From positions 124,001 to 188,000 of the forward strand of contig NZ_FNBW01000011.1 in the NCBI RefSeq assembly GCF_900102465.1: 64,000 nt of DNA, written 5' to 3'. The position numbers and the translations under genes were made by a program. The notes under the pieces were generated by a model that did no database searches, was not told the DNA's origin, and was given only the letters and a program-made list of their open reading frames with translations. Every line of letters starts with the position of its first letter. The first letter of the stretch is position 1. Of this stretch, positions 8,794-17,311 are shown one piece after another. Origin of the DNA: Thalassobaculum litoreum DSM 18839. GTDB taxonomy: Bacteria; Pseudomonadota; Alphaproteobacteria; Thalassobaculales; Thalassobaculaceae.

Positions 8794-9609
8794 ATGCCGA
8801 CCACAGCCACACCGGAATACGAGCTCTTCGCCATCCGCTACGCCACCCGCGATGCGCAACGCCGCGACCACTTCATCGGCGGCGATCCGCATGAGGGGCC
8901 GATGCCGATGGACTATTTCGTCTGGGTCGCGATTGCCGATGGCAGTGCCATCGTCATCGATACCGGCTTCAAGGAGGACGTGGCGATCCAGCGCAAGCGC
9001 ACCTTCCTGCGCTGTCCGATCGAGACGCTCGGACGCCTCGGTGTCGATCCGACCCGTGTCTCCGACGTCGTGCTGACCCACCTGCATTACGATCACGTCG
9101 GCAATTTCGATCTGTTCCCCAGCGCGGCGTTCCATCTCCAGGAAACCGAGATGCACTACGCAACCGGGCGCTACATGCGCTATCCGCGCCTCGCCCATTC
9201 CTTCGAGGTGGAGGATGTCTGCGGCATCGTGCGGCTGAACTTCGCGCGCCGAGTGACCTTCTACGACGGCGACGCCACGGTCGCGCCGGGCATCCGCGTG
9301 CACCGCGCCGGCGGGCATTCGGCCGGGCTGCAGTTCGTCAGCGTCAACACGCGGCGCGGCTGGGTCGTGGTCGCCTCGGACGTCACCCACTTCTACGAGA
9401 ACATGGAGTCCGGCCGGCCGTTCGTCACCGCGTTCCATATCGGCGAGATGCTGGAAGGTTTCGACCTGCTGCGCGCGGTCGCGCCGACGCCGGATCACAT
9501 CGTCCCCGGACACGACCCCCTGGTCATGAAGCGCTATCCGGCCGCCGCACCCGACCTGGACGGCATCGCCGTGCGCCTCGACGTGGCGCCGGTCGCCGAG
9601 ACAGGATGA
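8794..9609 (+). CDS. Metallo-beta-lactamase-fold hydrolase (N-acyl homoserine lactonase-like)
   Basis: This 271-aa enzyme carries the zinc motif HLHYDH (His96, His98, Asp100, His101), a later metal His in HRAGGHSAG, an Asp in VVASDVTHF and a final His in IVPGHDP. This is the complete ligand set of a two-zinc metallo-beta-lactamase-fold hydrolase. The overall pattern resembles AttM/AiiA-type lactonases, but many family members act on other lactones or esters. There is no signal peptide, so it should be cytoplasmic. The position behind a GntR regulator and opposite a carboxymuconolactone decarboxylase homologue makes a lactone of a catabolic pathway a reasonable substrate; this is inference. 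Quorum quenching is the alternative. Confidence 0.85.
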   Translation: MPTTATPEYELFAIRYATRDAQRRDHFIGGDPHEGPMPMDYFVWVAIADGSAIVIDTGFKEDVAIQRKRTFLRCPIETLGRLGVDPTRVSDVVLTHLHYDHVGNFDLFPSAAFHLQETEMHYATGRYMRYPRLAHSFEVEDVCGIVRLNFARRVTFYDGDATVAPGIRVHRAGGHSAGLQFVSVNTRRGWVVVASDVTHFYENMESGRPFVTAFHIGEMLEGFDLLRAVAPTPDHIVPGHDPLVMKRYPAAAPDLDGIAVRLDVAPVAETG

Positions 9610-9790
9610 CGTCCCGGCGTTGACAGGCGATCAACGCGGCTGGATCGGCATCGGGCCGGAAGACGGCCACCCAGCAAGCTGGAAGCCGGCCGGGATGACC
9701 AAATATCCCCCATGCCGGCCGGCCAGCGGCGGCTCGCGGCCAGATTTTCTGACATCACACCAAACAGTGCTTTGTTGTCCCCCAGCGAAT

Positions 9791-9820
9791 GTCCGCCTTG
9801 GGTCGATACTGTTGAGCAAC
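9791..9820 (+). repeat. Dispersed repeat B, copy 1
   Basis: The sequence GTCCGCCTTGGGTCGATACT, followed by GTTGAGCAAC, lies in a 269-base gene-free spacer (9610-9878). Close relatives occur at 46291-46320 and 59199-59228, with weaker copies at 33561, 38993 and 55208. All are intergenic. I see no gene in this spacer. Confidence 0.55.
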
Positions 9821-9878
9821 GGTCATCGGCCAAAGATTTGACAATGCCCGACCGCAGGGCCGTCCCAGTTCTTCGATC

Positions 9879-10535
9879 TCACGCCTTTCGGCGGAAAGCG
9901 TTCTCCAGCCTGATCGCCAGGGCCGCCGCCGGGATCGAGACCAGCAGGAAGAACGTTCCGACCAGGGTCATCGGCTCCAGATACTTGTAGTGGCTGTTGG
10001 AGTAGATATTGGCCGCGTTGAACAGTTCCACCACGGTGATCGCAGCGAGCAGCGGCGTCTCCTTGAACATGGTGATCAGGTAGTTCGCCAGTGGTGGGAT
10101 CATCGGCGGGATGGCCTGCGGCAGGACGACGTGGCGCCAGGTCTGGATGGTGCTGTAGTTCAGCGAGCGCGCCGCCTCCCACTGCCCCTTGGGCACGTTC
10201 TCGATCCCGGCACGGAACACCTCGGAAGTGTACGTGCTGAAATGCAGGCCGAGGCCGATCACGCCGGCGGCGAATGGCTCCAGGAAAATGCCGAGATCCG
10301 GCAGCACGTAGAACAGGAAGTACAGCTGCACCAGCAGCGGCGTGCGGCGCACGAACTCCGACGACCAGTAGGAGGACCAGGCCACCAGCCGGTAAGGCGA
10401 CATCTTCAGAATGGCCAGCGCCAGTCCCAGCACATAGGCCACCAGCGCGCCGACCAGAGTGGCTTGCACGGTGACGATCAGGCCGGCAGCGAGGCGCGGC
10501 ATCACGTCATAGGCGACGGACCAGCTCCACTCCAT
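9879..10535 (-). CDS. ehuD: Amino-acid type ABC transporter permease (EhuD-like)
   Basis: This 218-aa inner-membrane permease belongs to the HisM/GlnP family. It has about five helices and the EAA loop (EAARSLNYSTIQTWRHVVLP) that contacts the ATPase. The start is 2 bases after the stop of the other permease, so translation is probably coupled. With the adjacent permease, binding protein and ATPase it forms a complete importer resembling the ectoine/hydroxyectoine system EhuABCD. The symbol is assigned by order and family resemblance; true substrate is unproven. Confidence 0.85.
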   Translation of the reverse strand: MEWSWSVAYDVMPRLAAGLIVTVQATLVGALVAYVLGLALAILKMSPYRLVAWSSYWSSEFVRRTPLLVQLYFLFYVLPDLGIFLEPFAAGVIGLGLHFSTYTSEVFRAGIENVPKGQWEAARSLNYSTIQTWRHVVLPQAIPPMIPPLANYLITMFKETPLLAAITVVELFNAANIYSNSHYKYLEPMTLVGTFFLLVSIPAAALAIRLENAFRRKA

Positions 10536-10537
10536 GC

Positions 10538-11206
10538 TCAGGCCCCCTGCCGGACAATGGTATTGCGGCCCTTTGAGGTCCGGCGCTCAATCCATTTCAT
10601 GCCGCCGATCAGAACCGTTGAAATCAGGAAGTAGATGACCAGGATCGCCAGGAACGGCTCCAGCGTAAGGGCCGTCTGGGCCCGGATGATCTGGGACATG
10701 TAAGTCAGGTCGTTGATGGTGATCAGCGACGTGACCGCCGTCAGTTTCAGCAGTTCGATCAGCAGATTGCCGAAGGACGGGAGCATCATCGGTATGGCCT
10801 GAGGGATCAGGACGTAGCGATAGCGCTGATAGGTCGTGTAGTTGAGGGCGATCGCCGCCTCGTGCTGCTGCTTGGCGACCGACTGCAGCGCGCCGCGCAC
10901 CACCTCCGAGCCGTAGCTGCCGAGGTTGCACCCGCAGGCGATGATGCCGGCCAGGATCGGCGGCAGGAAAATTCCCCACAGCGGCAGAACGAAATACATA
11001 AAGAACAGCTGCACCAGGGCCGATGTGCCCCGGAAAAACTCCAGGTAGACGATCGCCAGCCAGCGCACCGCACGGTAGGGCGACAGCCGCGCCAGTCCCA
11101 CGACGAAGGAGATGACGAGAGCGAGCGCAGCACTGGCAAGGGTCAACTCGACGGTCGTGACCGTGCCCCGCCATAGCAACGGTGCGTATTCAAGGACCGC
11201 ATCCAT
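10538..11206 (-). CDS. ehuC: Amino-acid type ABC transporter permease (EhuC-like)
   Basis: This 222-aa permease pairs with the downstream one. It has an FRGTSALVQLFFMYF segment typical of HisMQ permeases and an EAA loop (EAAIALNYTTYQRYRYVLIP). An AGAGAGG ribosome site precedes the ATG. It stands 79 bases after the binding-protein gene. In polar amino-acid importers the two permeases form the channel heterodimer in the inner membrane. Confidence 0.86.
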   Translation of the reverse strand: MDAVLEYAPLLWRGTVTTVELTLASAALALVISFVVGLARLSPYRAVRWLAIVYLEFFRGTSALVQLFFMYFVLPLWGIFLPPILAGIIACGCNLGSYGSEVVRGALQSVAKQQHEAAIALNYTTYQRYRYVLIPQAIPMMLPSFGNLLIELLKLTAVTSLITINDLTYMSQIIRAQTALTLEPFLAILVIYFLISTVLIGGMKWIERRTSKGRNTIVRQGA

Positions 11207-11285
11207 GCGCCTCTCTCCGACTGGTCATCCGTATGGCTCCCGGCGGCGACGCATCGCCGCCGGGTCTGTCAGGCTGCAGCGGGGC

Positions 11286-12137
11286 TCAGTTGCCCGGGCA
11301 GAAGTCGTCGCGCTTCACCGCGAGCGTCGCCTCGGCCGAGAAGCCGTAGGGCGCGACGATGGATGCGAACTCGCCGCTTTCCTTGAGCTCCTTCAGCGCC
11401 TTGTCATACATGTCGCGGAAATCGTCGTCGGCGGAATTGAACGCGGCACCGGCGCAGCCCATCGGCACGCCCTTGACCGGCATCACCAGCTCAAGGTTCG
11501 GGTCGTTGGTCTTTTTCAGAAGATCCTGAGTGCCGAGACCGGACAGCGCGAACACCTGAACGCGGCCCTGCTGCAGCATCTTGATGCCGCTGGGCGGATC
11601 GGTGAAGACCTTGATCTGCTCCGGCTTCACGCCTCGCTCCAGAGCGTAGGCTTCCTCTGCGCAACCGGCGCAGGTGGTCATGAACAACTCCGGGTTCGCC
11701 GCGATATCCTCATAGGTCTTCAGGTTGTGCGGGTTGCCCGCGGCGACGGCGAAGGCCTCGGCGCCGCAGAGATCGGGCTCGGAGTAGATGATGGACTCGC
11801 AGCGCTTCGGCTTGATGTAGAGGCCCGAGGTGGCCATATCGACGCGCCGCGCCTGCAGGGCCGGGATCATCGAGCCGTAGGGCACGAGCTGCGAGCGCAG
11901 TTCTGGAACGCCGAGTTTCTTCATCACCGCCCGGGCAACGTCCGGAGCTGCTCCGGTCACAAAGCCGTCCGGCTTGATGTCGCTATACGGCGGTTCGTTG
12001 GCGACGGCGACGATGGCGTATCCGCGCTCGCGGATCTCGTCCAGCGTGCCGGCGCCGGCCGGCGTGACGGCGGCTGCGAGTGCGGCCACGGCGATGACGG
12101 TGGCTCCGAACAGCCCCCCTGTTCTGACGTGCTTCAT
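11286..12137 (-). CDS. ehuB: Periplasmic binding protein of an EhuB-type ABC importer
   Basis: This 283-aa family 3 solute-binding protein has a Sec signal peptide (hydrophobic AVAALAAAVTPAGAG) and the opening IRERGYAIVAVANEPPYSD. ANEPPY and the following VTGAAPDVARAVMKKLG match EhuB, the ectoine/5-hydroxyectoine receptor of Sinorhizobium. Two starts are close; GGAG is 6 bases before the ATG at 12137, better than that at 12149. Four cysteines (CESI, LCGAE, TCAGC) are unusual for a periplasmic receptor and could form disulfides. The substrate is a compatible solute or amino acid by family; no ectoine-degradation genes are next to it. Confidence 0.82.
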   Translation of the reverse strand: MKHVRTGGLFGATVIAVAALAAAVTPAGAGTLDEIRERGYAIVAVANEPPYSDIKPDGFVTGAAPDVARAVMKKLGVPELRSQLVPYGSMIPALQARRVDMATSGLYIKPKRCESIIYSEPDLCGAEAFAVAAGNPHNLKTYEDIAANPELFMTTCAGCAEEAYALERGVKPEQIKVFTDPPSGIKMLQQGRVQVFALSGLGTQDLLKKTNDPNLELVMPVKGVPMGCAGAAFNSADDDFRDMYDKALKELKESGEFASIVAPYGFSAEATLAVKRDDFCPGN

Positions 12138-12196
12138 CGACTTCTCCATTCGTTGATGATCGACAGTGCCCCCTGTTGAGCCTTCTTGTTGTTCAG

Positions 12197-12973
12197 CTAG
12201 TTGATCCCGGTGAGGAACTTGCGCAGGAAACTGCGCGTCCGTTCCTCCTTGGGATTGGTGAAGATGTCCTCGGGCGAACCCGCCTCGACGATTTTGCCCT
12301 TTTCGAAGAACAGGACCCGGTCGGCGAAGTCGCGCGCGAAGTTCATCTCGTGAGTGACGGTCAGCATTGTGGTGTCCGTCTCTTCCGCCAGCTTGCGCAG
12401 GACATTCAGCACCTCCTCGACCAGTTCCGGGTCGAGCGCCGACGTCACCTCGTCGAACAGCATGATCTTAGGGTCCATCGCCAGCGCGCGCGCGATCGCC
12501 ACGCGCTGCTGCTGGCCGCCCGAAAGCTGGTGGGGATAGTGGTCGCGCTTGTCGACGAGGCCGACGACCGACAGCATCTCGGCCGCCTTCTCCCGGGCCG
12601 CTGCCTTCGACTTCCGGTGGGTAAGAACCTGCGGCTGCTCGATATTCTCTGTCGCTGTCAGGTGGGGGAACAGATTGAACTGCTGGAACACCATGCCCAC
12701 GCCATCGCGCATCTTGCGCAGGTGGTGCTCGCTCGCCCTGACCCGCTTGCCGCCGCGCATCTCATGCCAAAGGGGTTCGCCGTCGAGCAGGATCTCGCCG
12801 GCGCTGATATCCTCCAGGGTCATCAGAATCCGCAGGATCGTCGTCTTGCCGGATCCACTGGGTCCGATCAGCGCCAGTTTCTCGCCGGGCACGACATGCA
12901 TGTTCAGGTCGTCGAGCACCTGCAAGCTGCCGAAAGACTTAGAGACGTCCTGAAACTCAATAATATTCTGCAT
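12197..12973 (-). CDS. ehuA: ABC transporter ATP-binding protein (EhuA-like)
   Basis: This 258-aa ATPase energises the importer. The Walker A is GPSGSGKTT, the Q-loop lies in [12 protein letters not shown], the signature is [15 protein letters not shown] and the Walker B is [14 protein letters not shown]. The [14 protein letters not shown] stretch matches EhuA rather than most GlnQ/HisP proteins. I chose the ATG at 12973 because the similarity begins there ([15 protein letters not shown]); an in-frame extension to 13090 looks unrelated. It is the first gene of the ehuA-B-C-D operon, transcribed away from the AsnC regulator. Confidence 0.9.
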   Translation of the reverse strand: MQNIIEFQDVSKSFGSLQVLDDLNMHVVPGEKLALIGPSGSGKTTILRILMTLEDISAGEILLDGEPLWHEMRGGKRVRASEHHLRKMRDGVGMVFQQFNLFPHLTATENIEQPQVLTHRKSKAAAREKAAEMLSVVGLVDKRDHYPHQLSGGQQQRVAIARALAMDPKIMLFDEVTSALDPELVEEVLNVLRKLAEETDTTMLTVTHEMNFARDFADRVLFFEKGKIVEAGSPEDIFTNPKEERTRSFLRKFLTGIN

Positions 12974-13270
12974 TTGCCCCCGCAAGTCAGCATTGACCGC
13001 TTGCGCTCGCGTCCCCGCGAACACACAGACAACTCCAACCTCCCTCGTGATATTTTTTCGAGATACGGAAGAACGAACCGCCCTCGACATTGCTTTATAT
13101 TCTAATGAGCGCTTTTTGCGCCGCCCTGTATTCCGTGACCTTACCGATTTTCTGTAGAGAAACCGTTGATCATCTATTTTTTTATGGTAACAAAGAAATC
13201 TGCATGCATACGGTCTAGATAAGCATTGAGACGGGAAAAAATGCCAACACCAAGCATTCGGTGACCGGAA
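12974..13270. promoter_or_regulatory. Divergent promoter region between ehuA and the AsnC gene
   Basis: These 297 bases are visibly AT-richer than the flanks, with T-runs and ATATTCTAATGAG-like tracts. No gene is evident. Position implies promoters for both the transporter operon and the Lrp/AsnC gene. I could not fix a specific operator. Confidence 0.5.
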
Positions 13271-13786
13271 ATGCCCAACTCGGACCTTTCACCTTTGGAC
13301 AGGACGATCCTGAGGTTGCTACAGGACAATGCCCGTGAACGGCTGGAGTCCATCGCCTATGAGACAGGTCTGTCCGTCTCCACGGTTCAGCGCCGGATCC
13401 GATCCCTGCGCGATGCCGGCGCCATTCTGAGCGAGACCGCCCAGATCAATCCCGCAACCGTCGGATATCAGATGACCTTCATTATCCTGGTCGAGCTGGA
13501 GCGGGAACGGATCGACCAGCTCGACGCCTTTCGACGCCAGGCCAGGGCGGAACCGCAAATCCAGCAGTGCTACTACATCACGGGCGACGCGGACTTTGCG
13601 CTGATCGCGCTGGCAAAGGACATGGACGACTACCGAGACCTGACGCACCGACTGTTCTTCGCCAATCAGAACGTCAAACGCTTCCGGACCAACGTGGTCA
13701 TGGACCGCACCAAGGTCGGCATGGCGGTTCCCTTCAGCGATGACGCCGACGCTACGGAAGATCCTCCGGCCCCTCTGAAAGGATGA
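13271..13786 (+). CDS. Lrp/AsnC family transcriptional regulator
   Basis: This 171-aa protein has the N-terminal helix-turn-helix (LSPLDRTILRLLQDNAR, then GLSVSTVQRRIRSLRDAGAI) and the C-terminal ligand-binding RAM domain (QQCYYITGDADFALIALAKDMDDY). Such proteins bind amino acids and control their transport or catabolism. It faces the ehuABCD-like operon, and its 3' end overlaps by 35 bases the 3' end of the convergent PLP lyase gene. It is therefore the likely local regulator for importer and enzyme. AsnC-type regulators also accompany ectoine-use clusters, consistent with the transporter type. Confidence 0.92.
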   Translation: MPNSDLSPLDRTILRLLQDNARERLESIAYETGLSVSTVQRRIRSLRDAGAILSETAQINPATVGYQMTFIILVELERERIDQLDAFRRQARAEPQIQQCYYITGDADFALIALAKDMDDYRDLTHRLFFANQNVKRFRTNVVMDRTKVGMAVPFSDDADATEDPPAPLKG

Positions 13787-14807
13787 TCAGGCACCGGTCT
13801 TGATCGCTGAGATCGAGATGGGCGAGTGCGGCAAAGCCGGCGGCCCCGCTCGGTGTTGTCGGGTGACCGACCTCGCGCAGGCGGTCCGCCGCTATCGTCG
13901 CCTCATGATCCGAGATCGACACGAAGGTGTCGGCATCCCCGCGCAGACTCTCATAGGCCAGCAGCGAAGCGTCCTTACAATCCAGCCGCCCCATGTTCGA
14001 CAGCGCACCCGTCGCTCGCGTCAACTTTCCGGCGCGCGCGCTTTCCTGCAGGCAGGCGGCCCGATCGGGTTCCACGACGGTGATGTTCGGCTGAACGGCC
14101 CAGGCATCGCGGATGTGACCGGCCAGGGCGGCCGCCATGCCACCTACGCCGGCTTGCAGCACGACTTGGCTCGGCCAGGCGTTCTCCTGCTCGAATGACT
14201 GGCGACACTCCTCGGCGATAACCGTGTATCCCTCCATCACCAGGGCCGGGCGCTCGGTGTAGCCCGGCCAGGAGCCGTCCGCCAGCAGCAGCCAGCCGTT
14301 CGTACGGGCCAGGTACTCCGCCGACGCCACGCTCTCCTCGTAGGTGTCGCCGGCCCGATAGACATCTCCACCCGCCCGGCGTATCCGGTCGGCGAAACTT
14401 TCCGGCACGCTGGCGCTGAGCACGATACAGGCCGACGCGCCGAATAGATGCGCGCCCGCGGCCAACGACAGGCCATGGTTTCCCGCACTCGCCGTCACGA
14501 ACGTCATGGCGGCAGCAGTCGCCCGCGCCGCCGGGGTCCGAATCCCGGCACCACCGGCAGCGTCGGAGATCATCTGGACGACGGCGAAGGCGCCGCCGAG
14601 GGCCTTGAAACTGCCGAGCCCCATGCGCTGGGATTCGTCTTTCACCCAGAGTTTCCGCACGCCCACCGCAGTAGCGAGATCCGGCTGGCAGCAGAGCCTT
14701 GTCGGTTCATAGACCGGACAATGACGCAACAGAGCCAGCGGCCGGTCCGCGCGTGCCCGAAAGCCCCGGTCAGGCGTTATGCGATCTGTATGTTGATAAA
14801 AAATCAT
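13752..14807 (-). CDS. PLP-dependent diaminopropionate ammonia-lyase-like enzyme
   Basis: This 351-aa fold-type II PLP enzyme has Lys68 in GLGSFKALGGAFA as the Schiff-base lysine, the SAGNHG phosphate/cofactor motif and GVGGMAAALAGHI as the glycine-rich phosphate loop. The 'MGLGSFKALGGAF' context matches diaminopropionate ammonia-lyase (DpaL/YgeX), which releases pyruvate and ammonia from 2,3-diaminopropionate, better than threonine dehydratase. It is somewhat shorter than YgeX (about 400 aa). I chose the ATG at 14807; an in-frame TTG at 14900 is possible. The 3' end overlaps the asnC gene. Beside an Ehu-type importer it suggests uptake and deamination of a diamino acid; this is inference. 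EutB-like hydroxyectoine dehydratase is the alternative. Confidence 0.75.
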   Translation of the reverse strand: MIFYQHTDRITPDRGFRARADRPLALLRHCPVYEPTRLCCQPDLATAVGVRKLWVKDESQRMGLGSFKALGGAFAVVQMISDAAGGAGIRTPAARATAAAMTFVTASAGNHGLSLAAGAHLFGASACIVLSASVPESFADRIRRAGGDVYRAGDTYEESVASAEYLARTNGWLLLADGSWPGYTERPALVMEGYTVIAEECRQSFEQENAWPSQVVLQAGVGGMAAALAGHIRDAWAVQPNITVVEPDRAACLQESARAGKLTRATGALSNMGRLDCKDASLLAYESLRGDADTFVSISDHEATIAADRLREVGHPTTPSGAAGFAALAHLDLSDQDRCLIILSEGPEDLP

Positions 14808-15156
14808 ATGGCTAGTTTGCCGTGCCAGCGGCACCAACACTGTGCGCCAGGGAACCAGCGCGTCGGTATTTTTTGCAGGAACCGCGCCCCCAATGACCAA
14901 GGACGGTCAGAGTAGGCCATCGGAAGTTTATCGTGGCCCCACGCCCCTCCGGTTTCCGCTCGCCTCGTAGATCGGACCGGATTGATCTGAGCACTGCGAA
15001 TTCCTCCAGATCCAAGGATAGGTCGCCCACCTTCTACACCTTATGAAGCTTGCAAAGAGACGATAGCGTCCGCTCTGAGTCGGATCACGCGACGAGCTCA
15101 GTGATTGTTTTGGGTCAATGAATTTGTCTCTAAAACAATGAGATGGAATAGATTCA
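14808..15156. other. Gene-free spacer upstream of the PLP lyase
   Basis: About 350 bases between the lyase start and the repeat at 15157. No convincing gene, RNA or repeat is seen. It should contain the promoter of the lyase gene. Confidence 0.3.
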
Positions 15157-15210
15157 CGCACGTTGACGCGATCACGGAGTGATCCCGTCACCGCACGATC
15201 CGCTCTAGGT
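15157..15210 (-). repeat. Short dispersed repeat A, copy 2 (overlaps stop codon)
   Basis: Read on the minus strand it begins TAGAGCGGATCGTGCGGTGA and continues to GCGTCAACGTGCGTG. Its TAG is the stop codon of the GntR gene, as in copy 1 at 3649. This copy contains an extra hairpin (GATCAC-TCC-GTGATC), which could act as a terminator. Confidence 0.6.
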
Positions 15211-15951
15211 GTCTTCGCTGATGTCGTCGCGCGGCGCTTCCTGCCCGAGCCGGGACAGGTTGGAGCCCACGCGCTCGGCCGAATGGGTGAGAAGCTGGCG
15301 GGCCGCGCGCTCTGCCCGTTGCTGGCTGCGCTGGGCGACGGCCTCGACCAGTTGCCGCCAGTCGGCCGCCGACTGGCGCCGGTCTTCAGCCGTCAGGAAG
15401 CTGACGGCCCGGCCGCGGATCAGCTGCCACGTCCCCATCCCCGCCAGACGCTCGTACAGTTCCGGAAGGCGCTGATTGCCCGAATAGTGGACCAGCAGGT
15501 TCTGGGCGCGGATCGACTGGTTGGAAAAGGTCTGGGGATCCGCGCTGTCGTCGGCAGCGGTGCGTTCCAGATCCTCCACCGCCCGGCCCAGTTCGGACAG
15601 CATCGCCGGATCGTTCAGGCGGGCGCATCGGCCGGCGGCAACGCCCAGCAGAGCGGCCCGGATCTCGAAGATATAGCTGACATCGGCCTGGGAGTACTCG
15701 GCCACCCGGGCGCCCGAGCGCGGGATGCGGACCACATATCCCTGTCTCTCGAGTTCGATCAGCGCCTCGCGGACGGTCGCACGACTGACGGCGTGCCGCT
15801 GCGCCAGGGCCTCCTCCTTCAGCCGGTCGCCGGGCGCCAGCTTTCCGGTCATGACCTCCGCCAGCACGATATCGGCAAGCTGGGCCGGAAGGGACTTGGC
15901 GGATTTTCCAAGCGGGACCGCGCTCACCTGATTCTGATCCTGTCTGTCCAT
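15205..15951 (-). CDS. GntR family regulator, FCD subfamily
   Basis: This 248-aa regulator has a winged helix (TGKLAPGDRLKEEALAQRHA, then SRATVREALIELERQGYV) and an FCD effector domain that starts near ISYIFEIRAALLG. GGTGGA lies before the ATG at 15951; a GTG at 16032 would add 27 unlike residues. It faces the TauD dioxygenase gene across about 250 bases that contain a perfect 13-bp palindrome at 16133-16145, its probable operator. By position it should control the dioxygenase and the TTT transporter genes that follow. Confidence 0.9.
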   Translation of the reverse strand: MDRQDQNQVSAVPLGKSAKSLPAQLADIVLAEVMTGKLAPGDRLKEEALAQRHAVSRATVREALIELERQGYVVRIPRSGARVAEYSQADVSYIFEIRAALLGVAAGRCARLNDPAMLSELGRAVEDLERTAADDSADPQTFSNQSIRAQNLLVHYSGNQRLPELYERLAGMGTWQLIRGRAVSFLTAEDRRQSAADWRQLVEAVAQRSQQRAERAARQLLTHSAERVGSNLSRLGQEAPRDDISEDT

Positions 15952-16132
15952 CACTCGTTCCACCTGAGCGGGTGTCCCCGGTTGCGCCAGTCCCGCGCGA
16001 AGCCCGTACCATCCCGCGCGGAAGGTGCCCACGCTGGTGGTGACATGCGCCTTCGTTCACAACCACTTTTAGGCATCTAGCGGCCTTATCGGCAAGGCGA
16101 AAGCACCCTCCACGATCCGATTTAGAATCATT

Positions 16133-16145
16133 ATTGTCAGACAAT
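16133..16145. promoter_or_regulatory. Candidate GntR operator, perfect palindrome
   Basis: ATTGTC-A-GACAAT is a perfect 6+1+6 inverted repeat in the divergent spacer between the GntR and TauD genes. Size and symmetry fit operators of FCD-type GntR dimers. Confidence 0.6.
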
Positions 16146-16198
16146 CGACAGTCGGTTACTGATTCAGAAAGCAAGAAGTTCAAACCTGAGGGATGGAA

Positions 16199-17122
16199 AT
16201 GAGTGACCTGAAAATCACCCCGATGGGCTTTGCCGCTGGTGCCCAGGTAACCGGCGTCAATCTCAGCAAGCCACTGTCTTCGGCGGATCGGGAGGCCGTT
16301 CACGCGGCCTGGCTGAAGCATCTCGTGCTGGTCTTCCCGGAGCAGGATCTCAGCCCGACGGAGCAGATCCGCTTCTCCGAGGATTTCGGCGATCTGGACC
16401 CACAGACCAGTCAGGCCTCCTCGACGCTGCACCCCGATCACAGCCAGATCCTGGTGCTCTCGAACAAGATGGTCGGCGGCAAGAAGTCCGGTACCCACAA
16501 TTCCGGCCGCAACTGGCACACCGACCTCAGCTACACGCTGCGGCCGGCTAAGGGCGCGACCCTGCACTGCCGGGAAAAGCCCCCGGTCGGCGGCGATACC
16601 ATGTTCGCCAATCTGTACCTGGCCTATGAGACCCTGGGGCAGCGCATCAAGGACCTGCTCGAAGGTCTGGAAGCGGTGCACGACGTGACGTTGATCCGCG
16701 GACTGGAGCAGCGCGAGCCCGAGGTCATCGCCGAGATGAAGCAGCGCAATCCCCCGGTCATCCATCCGGTGATCCGGGTGCATCCGGAAACCGGTCGGAA
16801 ATCCTATATGGTCGGTGAGCGTATCCGTGGCTTTGTCGGCATGAGCGACGAGGAAAGCCAGGCGCTCAAGGACCTGCTGAACCGGCACGCCTCCTCGCCG
16901 GAGTTCGTGTACCGCCACCGCTGGAGCCTCGGCGACGTGGTGATGTGGGACAACCGCTGCACCTGCCATGTCGCTCTGGGCGATTTCGATCAGACCAAGC
17001 CGCGGGTACTGCACCGCTGTTCGCTCGAGGGCGAGCAGGAGACCGGCCGTTTCGTCGACCGCGGCAATACCGGCGTCACGGACCGCGCCGCGATGGTCCA
17101 GGCCGTCGCCGCAGTTTCCTGA
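16199..17122 (+). CDS. TauD/TfdA family Fe(II)/2-oxoglutarate dioxygenase
   Basis: This 307-aa enzyme should hydroxylate a small organic substrate with 2-oxoglutarate and O2, often to release sulfite, a carboxylate or an amine. The iron-binding HXD is His107-Thr-Asp109 in NWHTDLSY; the distal His is in the segment following MWDNRCTCHVALGDF. The RVLHRCS end carries the Arg that normally binds 2-oxoglutarate. GAGGG is well spaced for the ATG at 16199; an ATG at 16193 is directly against it. It is the first gene of a row leading to the second TTT transporter (189 bases on), so the imported solute may be its substrate; inference. Confidence 0.9.
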   Translation: MSDLKITPMGFAAGAQVTGVNLSKPLSSADREAVHAAWLKHLVLVFPEQDLSPTEQIRFSEDFGDLDPQTSQASSTLHPDHSQILVLSNKMVGGKKSGTHNSGRNWHTDLSYTLRPAKGATLHCREKPPVGGDTMFANLYLAYETLGQRIKDLLEGLEAVHDVTLIRGLEQREPEVIAEMKQRNPPVIHPVIRVHPETGRKSYMVGERIRGFVGMSDEESQALKDLLNRHASSPEFVYRHRWSLGDVVMWDNRCTCHVALGDFDQTKPRVLHRCSLEGEQETGRFVDRGNTGVTDRAAMVQAVAAVS

Positions 17123-17311
17123 GGCCGGACCGGGCGCGGGTCGGTTCCCGCGTCCGGGTACGTCCAGGCCGCTTGATCGGGACTGACGGAGCCTCACGGA
17201 CCCATCCGAGGGGGCGCCCGCATCCGGTTTCGCCCCAGCGCGGGTCGCCGGATTGCGGCGGGCCGCCCTCGGGCAGTTCGGAGCGGCACGATCTTATCGG
17301 GACAGGTTGAT

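Noticed and set aside
13752-14807. Hydroxyectoine utilisation dehydratase EutB
   Set aside because: The lysine context (GLGSFKALGGAF) and NHG region fit diaminopropionate ammonia-lyase better; kept as an alternative only.
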